Program-made: the position numbers and the translations under genes | Shown here: positions 54,354 through 63,810 of the stretch, in pieces | Layout: every line of letters begins with the position of its first letter | How positions within the stretch are numbered: the stretch's first letter is position 1 | The notes under the pieces: model-generated | What the model was told of the DNA's origin: nothing | The model's database searches: none | What the model saw: the letters and a program-made list of their open reading frames with translations, nothing else | Assembly (NCBI GenBank): GCA_028280065.1 | Contig: JANQMN010000002.1 | Span: 1-64,000, forward strand | Direction of reading: 5' to 3' | DNA: 64,000 bases | Origin: Hahella sp. | Lineage (GTDB): Bacteria > Pseudomonadota > Gammaproteobacteria > Pseudomonadales > Oleiphilaceae

Positions 54354-54926
54354 ATGTCTATTCAGCCCCACAGTACCCTTCAGCAACTTCTCGACAAATT
54401 AGAGACCGAGGTTTCCGCCGCCTCCGTGCATGGTCTCTGGTGCGGACGTCTCGCTGCCGGTGACGATTATGGCTCTAACGACTGGTGGCGTTACACCCTC
54501 CGGGTTGTCGGCCAGGAGGGGGATGTGCAGGAAAACTTATTATCCGCACTCAAGGCGGTGGCCAATTTCACCGACCAGCATTTACAGCAGGATAGTTTCG
54601 AATTCGAACCCTGGCTACCGGCTGAAAATGTCGCCTGCAGCTTACGGGTATCTGCCCTGTCCGAATGGTGCCAGGGCTTTATCGAAGGGCTCAGTGCAGT
54701 GTTGGGAAAGCGCTTGATGGCCGCGCCCGATGACATCAAGGAATTACTTCGCGATTTGTTGGATATAGGCGAGGTTGATCCCGATGTCGCCGGCGACGAA
54801 GAGGATGAAAAACAGCTTCTGGAACTAACCGAGTTTGTTAAGATAGCGGCTTTGAATATTTGGCATGAGTTCGCAAATCAACATTCTGTTGCGGCAGAGG
54901 AAAAAACCAAGCCTACCCTACACTAG
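54354..54926 (+). CDS. ygfB: YgfB/UPF0149 family protein
   Basis: The 190-residue protein is acidic and helical with HGLWCGRLAAGD near residue 24, CQGFIEGL near 105 and LRDLLDIGEVDPD near 135, all matching UPF0149/YgfB (E. coli 192 residues). ATG 54354 is preferred, with CAGGT upstream; the frame stays open far upstream but without coding character. In Pseudomonas aeruginosa YgfB modulates AlpA-dependent lysis and ampDh3 expression; its general role is unclear. It starts the ygfB-pepP-ubiH-ubiI set. Confidence 0.92.
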   Translation: MSIQPHSTLQQLLDKLETEVSAASVHGLWCGRLAAGDDYGSNDWWRYTLRVVGQEGDVQENLLSALKAVANFTDQHLQQDSFEFEPWLPAENVACSLRVSALSEWCQGFIEGLSAVLGKRLMAAPDDIKELLRDLLDIGEVDPDVAGDEEDEKQLLELTEFVKIAALNIWHEFANQHSVAAEEKTKPTLH

Positions 54927-54970
54927 TTTTCCCATAACGACGCTAACGCACTTAGTTGCATTAATTTGAA

Positions 54971-56305
54971 ATGGTAAATCCAGAGGTGAATGTGCAAATC
55001 GCCCAAAAAGAATTCCAGAAACGCCGCAGGCAGTTGCTTGATTCAATGATACCTAACAGTATCGCCATCATTCCTGCGGCACCAACCAGACAGCGGAATC
55101 GAGATTCGGAATATGCCTACCGCCAAAGCAGTGATTTTTACTACCTGAGTGGGTTTGCGGAGGCTGACGCTGTTATCGTTTTGATCCCAGGCCGTGAACA
55201 CGGTGAATCCATTCTGTTCTGCAAGGAAAAAGATCCGGAGTTCGAACGTTGGAACGGTATCCTCGCCGGTCAGGAAGGAGCAACCGGACATTATCTGTTT
55301 GACGATGCCTTTCCGGTTGCCGATATCGATGAAATTTTGCCGGGCTTACTCGAAGGGAAGCAAAGAGTCTATTACTCCATGGGCTTGGACGAGAAATTCG
55401 ACCGGCACGTCATGGAGTGGATCAATATTATTCGCAGCAAAATTCGCACTGGAGCCTACCCTCCCGGTGAGTTTGTCGCCTTGGAACATACCCTGCACGA
55501 CATGCGGTTGTATAAGTCCGCCGCCGAGTTAAAAGTCATGCGGCAAGCAGCCAAGATAAGTGCCGATGCGCACTGCAAGGCCATGCAGGCATGCCAACCC
55601 GGCATGTATGAGTATCAACTGGAAGCCACGCTACTGCACCATTTTATGCAAGAAGGTTCTCGGGCGCCCGCCTATACCACCATCGTCGGCGGCGGAGCCA
55701 ATGCCTGCATCCTTCACTATATAGACAACAACGCCAAGCTGCGTGACGGCGATTTGGTGCTGATCGACGCAGGATGTGAGTTGGACTGCTATGCGTCGGA
55801 CATTACCCGCACTTTTCCGGTTAGCGGCAAGTTTACAGCGGAACAGCGAACCTTGTATGAGATTGTGCTGGCGGCGCAAGAGTCGGCTATCGCAGAAGCC
55901 AAAGTCGGAGGCCATTGGAATCATCCGCACGAAGCGGCAGTCAGAACCATTACCGAAGGGCTTCGGGAGATTGGCTTGCTGGATGGCGAGGTGAAAGAAC
56001 TGATCGAAAACGAAGCTTACAAGAAGTTCTATATGCACAGAACCGGCCACTGGATCGGTCTTGATGTTCATGATGTAGGCGACTACAAAATCGGCGGTGA
56101 ATGGCGGGTTTTGGAACATGGCATGGTGATGACGGTTGAACCCGGAATCTATGTTGCGCCGGAACTGGAAGACGTCGATCCCCGTTGGAAGGGCATCGGC
56201 ATTCGCATAGAAGACGATGTTGTCGTAACTAAAAAAGGCCCGGAAGTGATGACTGCCGGTGTACCGAAAGCAGCCGACGAAATCGAAGCCTTGATGCGCA
56301 ACTAA
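54971..56305 (+). CDS. pepP: Xaa-Pro aminopeptidase PepP
   Basis: The 444-residue enzyme has an N-terminal AMP_N domain (about 8-135) and a pita-bread metallopeptidase domain. Its manganese ligands are visible as Asp residues in IDAGCELDCYASDITRTFP, His in HRTGHWIGLDVHD, and Glu in VEPGIYV and IGIRIEDDVVV. It removes N-terminal residues before proline. It is 44 nt downstream of ygfB and 21 nt upstream of ubiH. Confidence 0.95.
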   Translation: MVNPEVNVQIAQKEFQKRRRQLLDSMIPNSIAIIPAAPTRQRNRDSEYAYRQSSDFYYLSGFAEADAVIVLIPGREHGESILFCKEKDPEFERWNGILAGQEGATGHYLFDDAFPVADIDEILPGLLEGKQRVYYSMGLDEKFDRHVMEWINIIRSKIRTGAYPPGEFVALEHTLHDMRLYKSAAELKVMRQAAKISADAHCKAMQACQPGMYEYQLEATLLHHFMQEGSRAPAYTTIVGGGANACILHYIDNNAKLRDGDLVLIDAGCELDCYASDITRTFPVSGKFTAEQRTLYEIVLAAQESAIAEAKVGGHWNHPHEAAVRTITEGLREIGLLDGEVKELIENEAYKKFYMHRTGHWIGLDVHDVGDYKIGGEWRVLEHGMVMTVEPGIYVAPELEDVDPRWKGIGIRIEDDVVVTKKGPEVMTAGVPKAADEIEALMRN

Positions 56306-56326
56306 CGGCCATCTTGGGTACTCCAA

Positions 56327-57565
56327 TTGGAAACAGATATCCTGATTGCCGGCGGTGGTATGGTCGGGGCGAGTTTTGCTCTGGCGATAAGTCAGATTCC
56401 GGGCTTTCAACTGAAAACCCGGTTGGTTGACGCATTTCATCCAACCGCCGCAGCTAATAGGTTAAACTCCGAGCTTCGAACTACCGCGCTTTCCCATAGT
56501 TCAAGGGTCATTTTCGAACGGCTCGGAATTTGGCAGGACATCGAAAAAGAAGCGGCGCCAATCCGCCAAATCCATGTTTCTGAAAAAGGTCGCTGGGGTG
56601 CAACACGGCTCAAAGCGACCAACAGCCAAGTTGAAGCTTTTGGTTATGTTGTGCATAACCTCAATGTTCAAAAAGTGTTATTTCAACATCTGGAAAAGCG
56701 CCAAAACATCGACTTGCTGATTCCTGCCAAGATTGAAGATATATCTTCCGAACCTCCCAAATTCGTCACCAGAGTGGCAACTGAAAAGACCGAACCTAAC
56801 AAACTTCAGCTGCCGGCCAGATTGACCGTGTTGGCGGACGGTGGGAGATCCGGATTACCTGAACGCCTTGGTATAACCATGCAATCCAAGCCCTACCGGC
56901 AAGCCGCGATTGTCACGAATCTCATCGTCGACCAGGATCACCAAGGCGTTGCTTACGAACGCTTTACCGGATCAGGCGCGATGGCGTTATTGCCTTTGCC
57001 GAATGGGCGGGGTTTATATCGCTATGCATTAGTCTGGACTGTTCCGGACATAAAGTTGGAAAGCCTACTTGCGCTCAGCGATGCGGAATTCTGTGACAGG
57101 GTACAGGAATCCATTGGACTTCGATCAGGTCGTATTGTGTCCACGGAATCGAGAACCTCCTTCCCCCTGACTTTGCAAATAGCACAACCTCAAGCCCAGC
57201 CCGGATTGATCTTGCTGGGAAATGCCGCGCACACACTTCATCCGGTGGCGGGACAGGGATTTAACTTGGCACTCCGTGATGCAGCGGCATTGGCAGACAT
57301 CGTCAGCCATATGATTACAACGGCTGAACTGGGTGAGGAAGGTCTGATAAAGGACTACCTTCAGCGTCAGAATACTGACCAACAGCGAGTGGTTAAAGCC
57401 AGCGATGGACTAATAAAGCTATTTAGCAATAAACATCCCGCGCTTCGCCAAGGGCGCATGGCAGGTTTGATCACACTTAATTTGCTGCCTTTCGCTAAAC
57501 AGCAATTTGCAGAGTTCGCCATGGGTATTGGACAGCCCGCAGCAAAATGGAGGGAGCTTTCTTGA
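56327..57565 (+). CDS. ubiH: 2-octaprenyl-6-methoxyphenol hydroxylase UbiH
   Basis: The 412-residue FAD monooxygenase starts at TTG (56327) with ILIAGGGMVGASFALAI as the first FAD motif and has LLGNAAHTLHPVAGQGFNLALRDAAAL near 290-316. The Asn-for-Asp change in the second FAD motif (GNAAHTLHP) is typical of UbiH. It hydroxylates the ubiquinone ring at C4. Its stop overlaps the start of ubiI. Confidence 0.92.
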   Translation: METDILIAGGGMVGASFALAISQIPGFQLKTRLVDAFHPTAAANRLNSELRTTALSHSSRVIFERLGIWQDIEKEAAPIRQIHVSEKGRWGATRLKATNSQVEAFGYVVHNLNVQKVLFQHLEKRQNIDLLIPAKIEDISSEPPKFVTRVATEKTEPNKLQLPARLTVLADGGRSGLPERLGITMQSKPYRQAAIVTNLIVDQDHQGVAYERFTGSGAMALLPLPNGRGLYRYALVWTVPDIKLESLLALSDAEFCDRVQESIGLRSGRIVSTESRTSFPLTLQIAQPQAQPGLILLGNAAHTLHPVAGQGFNLALRDAAALADIVSHMITTAELGEEGLIKDYLQRQNTDQQRVVKASDGLIKLFSNKHPALRQGRMAGLITLNLLPFAKQQFAEFAMGIGQPAAKWRELS

Positions 57566-58758
57566 CCAACGAAATCATTGTCGTCGGCGCAGGAATGGTT
57601 GGCAGCGCAATGGCTTTAGCCGCCGCCAAACTGGATTACAAAGTGATTCTTTTGGATCCGCAAACATTAATGGACAAAGCTTTTCCAAGTGCCACTAATG
57701 TCGAGCAGTTTGATACTCGTGTAAGCGCTCTTACTGCCAGCTCCCAGCAATTACTTCGCTCCCTTAGTGGATCGATGGATGTTTTACAGGCAGCACAGCC
57801 CTACCGAAAAATGGATGTTTGGGATAGTCGCGGGTCCGGTCGGATTTTGTTTGATGCCGATGAAATTTACGCAGAACAGCTAGGGCTCATCACAGAAAAT
57901 CGACAATTGCTGCAACAGTTACACAAAAGCATATTGTCCCATTCTCAAATCGACTTTCTGCAGACTAAGGTTAAACAGATCAGGTCACTTCCCAATTGCA
58001 TCGAAGTTACCACCACAGAAGGCGGCTCAATAAAGGCAGACTGTCTGTTTGGTACCGATGGCGCCAACTCAATAACTCGCAAATGCCTAAACCTGCCGAC
58101 CCGGGAGTGGGATTATGGGCAACAGGCCATTGTGGCAACAGTTAATACCAGCCGACCTCACAAAGGGGTTGCCTATCAACGCTTTCTCGCTTCCGGTCCA
58201 CTAGCTTTTTTACCACTGAAAGATAGTAATAACACCGGGCACTTCAGCTCGATTGTCTGGTCTTTGGATGTCGCGAAACATCAGGAAATTTCAGCACTGC
58301 AAAAAATCGATTTCTTAAAAATCCTTGGTAGCACGTCCGAGTTCAAGCTGGGCGAAATCCTTGATTGCAGTCAAAGATATAGCTTTCCATTGCGGCAACG
58401 CCATGCCAAACAGTATGTTGCCGAGCGCAGCGCTTTACTGGGGGATGCGGCGCACACTATACATCCATTAGCGGGTCAGGGAGTCAATTTGGGATTTGCC
58501 GACGTTAAAGTTATGCAGGATGAACTACATCGGGCAAAACAACGCGGATTGAATCCCGGAAACCGGGAGGTTCTAAACCGTTACCAACGAAGACGCCTGC
58601 CAGCCAACTTGGCCATGATGGCTGCAATGGAGGGCTTCAAACAGGGATTTGGCAGCGATGCCAAATTACTAACCTGGATACGCAACCAAGGTCTTAATCT
58701 CACCGACAAGCTATTGCCTGTGAAAAAGCAGGTAATTAGGCAGACTATGGGGTTTTGA
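57562..58758 (+). CDS. ubiI: Ubiquinone C5-hydroxylase UbiI (VisC)
   Basis: The 398-residue FAD monooxygenase has IIVVGAGMVGSAMALAAAK near its start and LLGDAAHTIHPLAGQGVNLGFADV near 290-313. TTG at 57562 is the likely start: GGAGGGAG lies six nt before it and the codon overlaps the ubiH stop (TTGA). An ATG 15 nt earlier would place the ribosome site inside the gene. Position after ubiH supports UbiI. Confidence 0.9.
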   Translation: MTNEIIVVGAGMVGSAMALAAAKLDYKVILLDPQTLMDKAFPSATNVEQFDTRVSALTASSQQLLRSLSGSMDVLQAAQPYRKMDVWDSRGSGRILFDADEIYAEQLGLITENRQLLQQLHKSILSHSQIDFLQTKVKQIRSLPNCIEVTTTEGGSIKADCLFGTDGANSITRKCLNLPTREWDYGQQAIVATVNTSRPHKGVAYQRFLASGPLAFLPLKDSNNTGHFSSIVWSLDVAKHQEISALQKIDFLKILGSTSEFKLGEILDCSQRYSFPLRQRHAKQYVAERSALLGDAAHTIHPLAGQGVNLGFADVKVMQDELHRAKQRGLNPGNREVLNRYQRRRLPANLAMMAAMEGFKQGFGSDAKLLTWIRNQGLNLTDKLLPVKKQVIRQTMGF

Positions 58759-58800
58759 CAGAGCTTTTCGCATCGATAAACCGTAACAATTTCCGAGACC

Positions 58801-59325
58801 TCAATTCCCTCTTGATTGCGCTCTAATCTGTTCAATCTCCGGTTCCGGTATTTGCAGACTTCTCAGAAATTCTTCATGGGCCTGCGGCATTGACGCTTCA
58901 AAAGCGATATGCCATTGCCGCATTGCGGTTTCATCTAATCCGGCACGCCGTAAAATCTCGACCCATGATGCCTTATCCAGTTTGGGACTGGGCTCTCTTA
59001 ACTCATGTTCACCTAGCAGTTTAATTACTACCTGTTGCTGAGTTTTTAGCGCTGAAATTTCGCAATCGATTTGACCTAGGCGTTTTCGCAAGATTTCTCT
59101 GGTTCGAGTTGATTCGCCTTCAAGAAGACTCTTTATCTGCGCCAGTTCCACCCCTCCTTGGCGAAGCGACAGAATAAGCTGGAGCTGTTTTTCATCCTGC
59201 TTGCTGTAAAGCCGGTAGTTCGCATCGCTTCGACCTGTCGGACATAAGAGTCCTTTTCTGTCGTAATATAATAAAGTGCTGCGGGACAAACGATATTTTC
59301 TGGCAAGCTTTCCAACGGTATACAT
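58801..59325 (-). CDS. MerR-family transcriptional regulator
   Basis: The 174-residue protein has a MerR winged helix (about 1-70; YTVGKLARKYRLSRSTLLYYDRKGLLCP) and a coiled-coil dimer helix (about 75-115). The C-terminal domain (about 120-170) is rich in Glu and aromatic residues and resembles the TipAS/antibiotic-binding type only loosely. There is no cysteine metal site at the end. Effector and targets are unknown. It is convergent with ubiI and divergent from no near gene. Confidence 0.85.
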   Translation of the reverse strand: MYTVGKLARKYRLSRSTLLYYDRKGLLCPTGRSDANYRLYSKQDEKQLQLILSLRQGGVELAQIKSLLEGESTRTREILRKRLGQIDCEISALKTQQQVVIKLLGEHELREPSPKLDKASWVEILRRAGLDETAMRQWHIAFEASMPQAHEEFLRSLQIPEPEIEQIRAQSRGN

Positions 59326-59417
59326 AACGTCTCATTAAATGGCTGGACAACGCCCGCAGTGTAAACCCTGAAGTTATAGACAGGTCAAGGAAACGCTGTG
59401 GGATCTAAAAACCAAAA

Positions 59418-59441
59418 AAAACCGGCCAAAGCCGGTTTTTT
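59418..59441 (-). terminator. Intrinsic terminator of the acyl-CoA dehydrogenase gene
   Basis: AAACCGGC and GCCGGTTT pair around a short loop, with a T-run on the minus strand and another on the plus strand. It lies about 25 bp after the minus-strand dehydrogenase stop codon. Confidence 0.85.
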
Positions 59442-59466
59442 AAAAGATGAAAGATAAATGGTCTTG

Positions 59467-61257
59467 TTAGAATTGCTCTTCCGCGAGCGCCATCATCTCA
59501 TCAGGGCCGCTCTTAATTGCTTCAAGCAATGAGGTTGTGCGAGGCAGAATTCGGCTGAAGTAGTATTTGGCGGTTTTCAGCTTGGCATCATAGAAACCGC
59601 TACTGTCTCCATCAACCTTTTGTAAGGCAACCTGCGCCTGCATTGCCCACATATAAGCGAATGCGACGTATCCAAACAGATCCAAATAATCAACACAGGC
59701 AGCACCGATCGCATTTGGATTGTTTGCCGCGTCCTTGATAACCTGCTCAGTCGCATCTGAGAGGCGAGACAATGAAGCGGACAACGGTTCCAGGAACTGT
59801 TGTAGTTCCGGGTTATCCCGGTTAGACTCAACGAAATCAGCAACTTCGTTAGCAAACAACTCGTAGAGCTTGCCACGATTGGCAGCGATCTTACGGCCCA
59901 TCAAATCCATCGCCTGGATGCCGTTGGTACCTTCATAGATTTGGGCAATTCGAACATCACGTACCAGCTGTTCCTGGCCCCATTCACGAACATAGCCATG
60001 GCCACCATAAACCTGTTGACCCATAACAGTGCTTTCCAGGCCACGGTCTGTAAGGAATGCTTTCGCTACCGGAGTGAGCAACGCCACCATAGCTTCCGCA
60101 TACTCACGCTGGCTGGCGTCTTCGGTATACTTCGAGATATCCAGATATTTTGCGACATAGTTGGAAAATGCCCGGCTACCTTCGGTCATTGCCCGCATAT
60201 TAAGCAGCATACGGCGAATGTCCGGATGTACGATGATCGGATCAGCGATTTTATCGGGTGCGGCAGGTCCGGTCAGCGCCCGGCCTTGGAGACGGTCTTT
60301 GGCATACTCAACGGCATTTTGATAGGAACGCTCTGCAGCCGCCAGCCCCTGAATCCCCACGCCAAGACGCTCATAGTTCATCATAGTAAACATACAGGCC
60401 AGGCCTTTATTGACTTCGCCGACTAACCAGCCCTTGGAGTCATCAAAATTGACGACGCATGTCGCTGAAGCCTTAATTCCCATTTTGTGCTCGATTGAGC
60501 CACAAGTTACGGCATTTGCATCGCCTAGGCTGCCATCTTCATTGACAAGAACCTTGGGCACCAGGAACAGAGAAATCCCGCGAGGACCAGCGGGTGCGTC
60601 CGGGAGCTTAGCCAGCACCAAATGGATAATGTTTTCCGTTAGGTCATGGTCCCCGGCAGTAATGAATATCTTGGAACCGGTGACAGAATAACTGCCGTCA
60701 TCTTGAGGTACCGCTTTGGTACGAATGATTCCCAAATCACTTCCTGAATGGGCTTCTGTCAAATCCATGGAGCCAGCCCAAACACCTTCATACATCTTAG
60801 GCAGGTATTTTTCCTTCAGTTCATCCGACGCATGCTTATCCATAGCCAAACAGGCTCCCGCAGTCAGCATGGGATAAAGCCCGAAGGAAATGTTGGCAGA
60901 CTGGATCATTTCTTCAACCTGAGCGCCGATCATCTTCGGCATTCCCATGCCGCCATATTCCGGATTTCCGGAAAGGCCGCACCAGCCACCTTCGATAAAG
61001 GTTGCATAAGCTTCTTTGAATCCGGATGGCGTTGTTACGACACCCTCGTTCCATTGACAAGCTTGTTCGTCACCACTGCGGTTAATAGGATCCAGTAGAT
61101 TTGTCGAAATTTTTCCGGCTTCTTCCAGAATTGCGTCCGCAGTATCGATATCAACAGCTTCCGCCGCTTTGGGAAGGCTTTCCCAAAGTTTTTCAACATC
61201 AAAAACTTCTTTCAGTAGAAACTGCATATCTCGCAATGGAGCAGAATATTCGGCCAT
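59467..61257 (-). CDS. Acyl-CoA dehydrogenase (600-residue class)
   Basis: The 596-residue flavoenzyme has the acyl-CoA dehydrogenase N-domain (about 40-160), the middle domain (MDLTEAHSGSDLGIIRTKA near 170) and the C-domain with the catalytic Glu in QIYEGTNGIQAMDLMGRKIA (about 440-460). A further C-terminal domain of about 120 residues is found in the long FadE-like class of pseudomonads. It oxidises long- or medium-chain acyl-CoA to enoyl-CoA, giving electrons to ETF. It follows a homologous gene on the same strand. Confidence 0.93.
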   Translation of the reverse strand: MAEYSAPLRDMQFLLKEVFDVEKLWESLPKAAEAVDIDTADAILEEAGKISTNLLDPINRSGDEQACQWNEGVVTTPSGFKEAYATFIEGGWCGLSGNPEYGGMGMPKMIGAQVEEMIQSANISFGLYPMLTAGACLAMDKHASDELKEKYLPKMYEGVWAGSMDLTEAHSGSDLGIIRTKAVPQDDGSYSVTGSKIFITAGDHDLTENIIHLVLAKLPDAPAGPRGISLFLVPKVLVNEDGSLGDANAVTCGSIEHKMGIKASATCVVNFDDSKGWLVGEVNKGLACMFTMMNYERLGVGIQGLAAAERSYQNAVEYAKDRLQGRALTGPAAPDKIADPIIVHPDIRRMLLNMRAMTEGSRAFSNYVAKYLDISKYTEDASQREYAEAMVALLTPVAKAFLTDRGLESTVMGQQVYGGHGYVREWGQEQLVRDVRIAQIYEGTNGIQAMDLMGRKIAANRGKLYELFANEVADFVESNRDNPELQQFLEPLSASLSRLSDATEQVIKDAANNPNAIGAACVDYLDLFGYVAFAYMWAMQAQVALQKVDGDSSGFYDAKLKTAKYYFSRILPRTTSLLEAIKSGPDEMMALAEEQF

Positions 61258-61611
61258 AGGATTTCCTCACCTTATGTTTCAAGATAATGGGCTGTAACCG
61301 GGCCAATGAACCTCAAGCGACCAATATTTTAATTTGCACCTCGACCCTGGGAGAGGCTGCAAGCCTTTCTCAAGAATGCTTTGTTGGTTCTTCAAGCCGT
61401 TAATTCATCAGCCCGGCCAGAGCAAACAGTTTAATTAACGCTGCATAGAGTATAGCGCCACCCCATGGGAATCGGCGAATACATATCAACACTTTCGTTA
61501 CGATAATCCCGGATTGCAGCAACCAGGATTAAAGGTTTGTTATTTTAACCAGTCTCTTTACTCATGACCTAAAAAAGCCCGCAAAGGCGGGCTCAATTGT
61601 CATGAATTTGA
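61258..61611 (-). other. Intergenic region with terminator 61576-61593 between the two dehydrogenase genes
   Basis: AGCCCGC (61576-61582) pairs with GCGGGCT (61587-61593), followed on the minus strand by six Ts. This intrinsic terminator ends the upstream dehydrogenase transcript, so the second gene should have its own promoter in 61258-61570. No gene or clear operator is seen there; CAAACAGTTT near 61427 is only a weak PsrA-like match. Confidence 0.75.
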
Positions 61612-63414
61612 CTATACGGTGAAGTACTCTTCCGGCATATCCATCAGACTTCCCGCACCGCTCAGTGCTGTCTGCGCATGAGAAACGGTTCGTGGCAGAA
61701 TCCGCTGGAAGTAGAAACGTGCCGTCTGAACCTTGGCTTCATAGAAAGCGGTTTCAGTTGTACCCGCTGCCAGTTTCTGCTTGGCGACCAGGGCCATCTT
61801 CGCCCAGAAATAGGCCAAAGTCGCATAACCGGAATACATGAGATAGTCGTAAGAAGCGGCACCGACCTCATCGCGGTTCTTCATCGCCGCCATACCGATC
61901 TTCATCGTCATCTCGCCCCACTCTTTGTTCAACTTCGCCAGAGGCTCGATAAATTCCTTGATCTCTTCGTTTTCGGCCTGTTCTTTACAGAACACATGCA
62001 CCAGCTTGGTGAATCGCTTCAACGACGCTCCCTGAGTCATGAGTACTTTACGGCCCAACAGATCCAATGCCTGGATGCCGGTGGTGCCTTCATACATGAG
62101 AGCGATGCGGCAATCCCGGACAATCTGTTCCATACCCCATTCGGTGATGTAGCCATGGCCGCCTAATACTTGCATACCCTCATTGGAAGCTTCGTAGCCG
62201 ACTTCGGTCAGGAAGGCTTTGGCGATTGGAGTCAGGAAGCCCATCATCTCGTCGGCTTCTTTCCGAATTTCTTCGGTCGCGCCATGGTGTACAAAGTCAC
62301 CCTGTACCGCGATAAAGTAGATCATCGCTCTGGCACCTTCGGCGAAGGCCTTTTGGGTAAGCAGCATACGACGCACATCAGGATGCACAATGATCGGATC
62401 AGCCGGGCCATCGGGATTCTTCACACCGCTTAGCGAACGCATTGACAAGCGCTCTTTGGCATAGACAACAGAACCCTGATAAGACAATTCTGCGGCTCCC
62501 AAGCCTTGCAGAGCGGTACCCAGACGAGCAAAGTTCATGAAGGTAAACATGCAGGCCAGACCCTTATTCTCAGGCCCAATCAGATATCCCTTGGCACCAT
62601 CAAAATTAAGCACGCAGGTTGAATTCCCGTGAATACCCATTTTGTGCTCAATAGAACCACAGGTAACACCGTTAGCATCGCCAGAGGTTCCGTCGTCATT
62701 CACCCACAGTTTGGGAACGATAAACAGGGAAATGCCCTTGGTTCCCGCAGGTGCGTCCGGCGTTCTTGCCAAAACGATATGGATGATGTTTTCAGCCATG
62801 TCGTGGTCGCCAGCAGAGATAAAGATTTTGGTGCCGGTAATGTTGTAGCTGCCGTCAGCATTGGGCTCTGCCTTACAGCGCAATATTCCCAAGTCAGATC
62901 CGCATTGCGCTTCGGTAAGACACATGGTACCGGTCCATTCACCACTCACCAGCTTAGGCAGATAGCGTTCTTTTTGCTCGTCACTGCCATGCAATTGAAT
63001 TGTAGCGACCGCACCGTGGCTCAATCCTGGATACATGCCCCATGACCAATTGGAAGTTCCGACCATTTCGCTCATCACCAGGCCCAAGGACTCTGGGAGG
63101 CCCTGACCGCCCTGTTCTTCCGGGGCAGAGATTGATGGCCAGCCGCCTTCAACATACTGCTGATAGGCTTCTTTAAATCCCGAGGGAGTTAGTACTTCAC
63201 CTTTATCCGTCAGCTTACAGCCTTCCTGATCGCCAGATAAATTTAGCGGGGACAGGACTTGCTCACAGAATTTGGCGCCCTCTTGGATAATGGCATCCAC
63301 CATATCCGGGGTTGTCATTTCCGCGCTAGGCAATTCGCTATAGTGAGCCTGTACGTTCAGCAACTCATCCATAACAAATTTAAAATCACGCAAGGGAGCT
63401 TTATATTCCGGCAT
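61612..63414 (-). CDS. Acyl-CoA dehydrogenase (600-residue class), paralogue of the downstream gene
   Basis: The 600-residue flavoenzyme has the same domains as its neighbour: MCLTEAQCGSDLGILRCKA in the middle domain, ALMYEGTTGIQALDLLGRKVL with the catalytic Glu, and the extra C-terminal domain ending YFQRILPRTVSHAQTALSGAGSLMDMPEEYFTV. The two proteins are clearly related by duplication. Adjacent dehydrogenase pairs of this size also occur in Pseudomonas. Two PsrA-like boxes lie upstream, so it is probably induced by long-chain fatty acids. Confidence 0.93.
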   Translation of the reverse strand: MPEYKAPLRDFKFVMDELLNVQAHYSELPSAEMTTPDMVDAIIQEGAKFCEQVLSPLNLSGDQEGCKLTDKGEVLTPSGFKEAYQQYVEGGWPSISAPEEQGGQGLPESLGLVMSEMVGTSNWSWGMYPGLSHGAVATIQLHGSDEQKERYLPKLVSGEWTGTMCLTEAQCGSDLGILRCKAEPNADGSYNITGTKIFISAGDHDMAENIIHIVLARTPDAPAGTKGISLFIVPKLWVNDDGTSGDANGVTCGSIEHKMGIHGNSTCVLNFDGAKGYLIGPENKGLACMFTFMNFARLGTALQGLGAAELSYQGSVVYAKERLSMRSLSGVKNPDGPADPIIVHPDVRRMLLTQKAFAEGARAMIYFIAVQGDFVHHGATEEIRKEADEMMGFLTPIAKAFLTEVGYEASNEGMQVLGGHGYITEWGMEQIVRDCRIALMYEGTTGIQALDLLGRKVLMTQGASLKRFTKLVHVFCKEQAENEEIKEFIEPLAKLNKEWGEMTMKIGMAAMKNRDEVGAASYDYLMYSGYATLAYFWAKMALVAKQKLAAGTTETAFYEAKVQTARFYFQRILPRTVSHAQTALSGAGSLMDMPEEYFTV

Positions 63415-63514
63415 AACGATTACCTCATCTCTCCAGCACTGCAGTTGCAGCTTTAGTTCCGATTTTCGGATTATACGAATGTCTTTGTGCCTGAAATTGC
63501 GCTAAGACAAATAT

Positions 63515-63541
63515 CAAACAAGTGTTTGAAACATACGTTTG
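63515..63541. promoter_or_regulatory. Two overlapping PsrA-type boxes upstream of the acyl-CoA dehydrogenase
   Basis: CAAAC-AAGT-GTTTG (63515-63528) and GAAAC-ATAC-GTTTG (63528-63541) both match the (G/C)AAACN2-4GTTT(G/C) site of PsrA, the fatty-acid-responsive TetR repressor. They lie 100-127 bp before the gene. The rest of 63415-63810 shows no gene. Confidence 0.7.
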
Positions 63542-63810
63542 CTTAAGCCGAATGTCAAGTTGGATTAGAGTTAAAACTTCAATTTTTGCGAACCGTTTGG
63601 TTATAAGCCTTTTACAGTCCATCCACTTTCGTGATAAGTCTATAAGATTCAAATAAGTAGACACTGACCAACGGCGCTTGGACATACCAAATCCAACCAC
63701 TAAAACATGTCAAAAAGTGTAAGATAGATAGCCGAAAACGACTTAAGACAGATCAATTATTGATCATCAATGGGCTGTTTAACGGTACTTTCCGTTACCT
63801 GGTAGGCAAG

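Noticed and set aside
55631-56440. 269-codon minus-strand frame opposite pepP and ubiH
   Set aside because: PepP and UbiH carry their full catalytic motifs on the plus strand; the antisense frame has no domain features.
63425-63700. 91-codon minus-strand frame upstream of the acyl-CoA dehydrogenase
   Set aside because: It covers the PsrA-type boxes and promoter region, has no ribosome site and no recognisable protein features.
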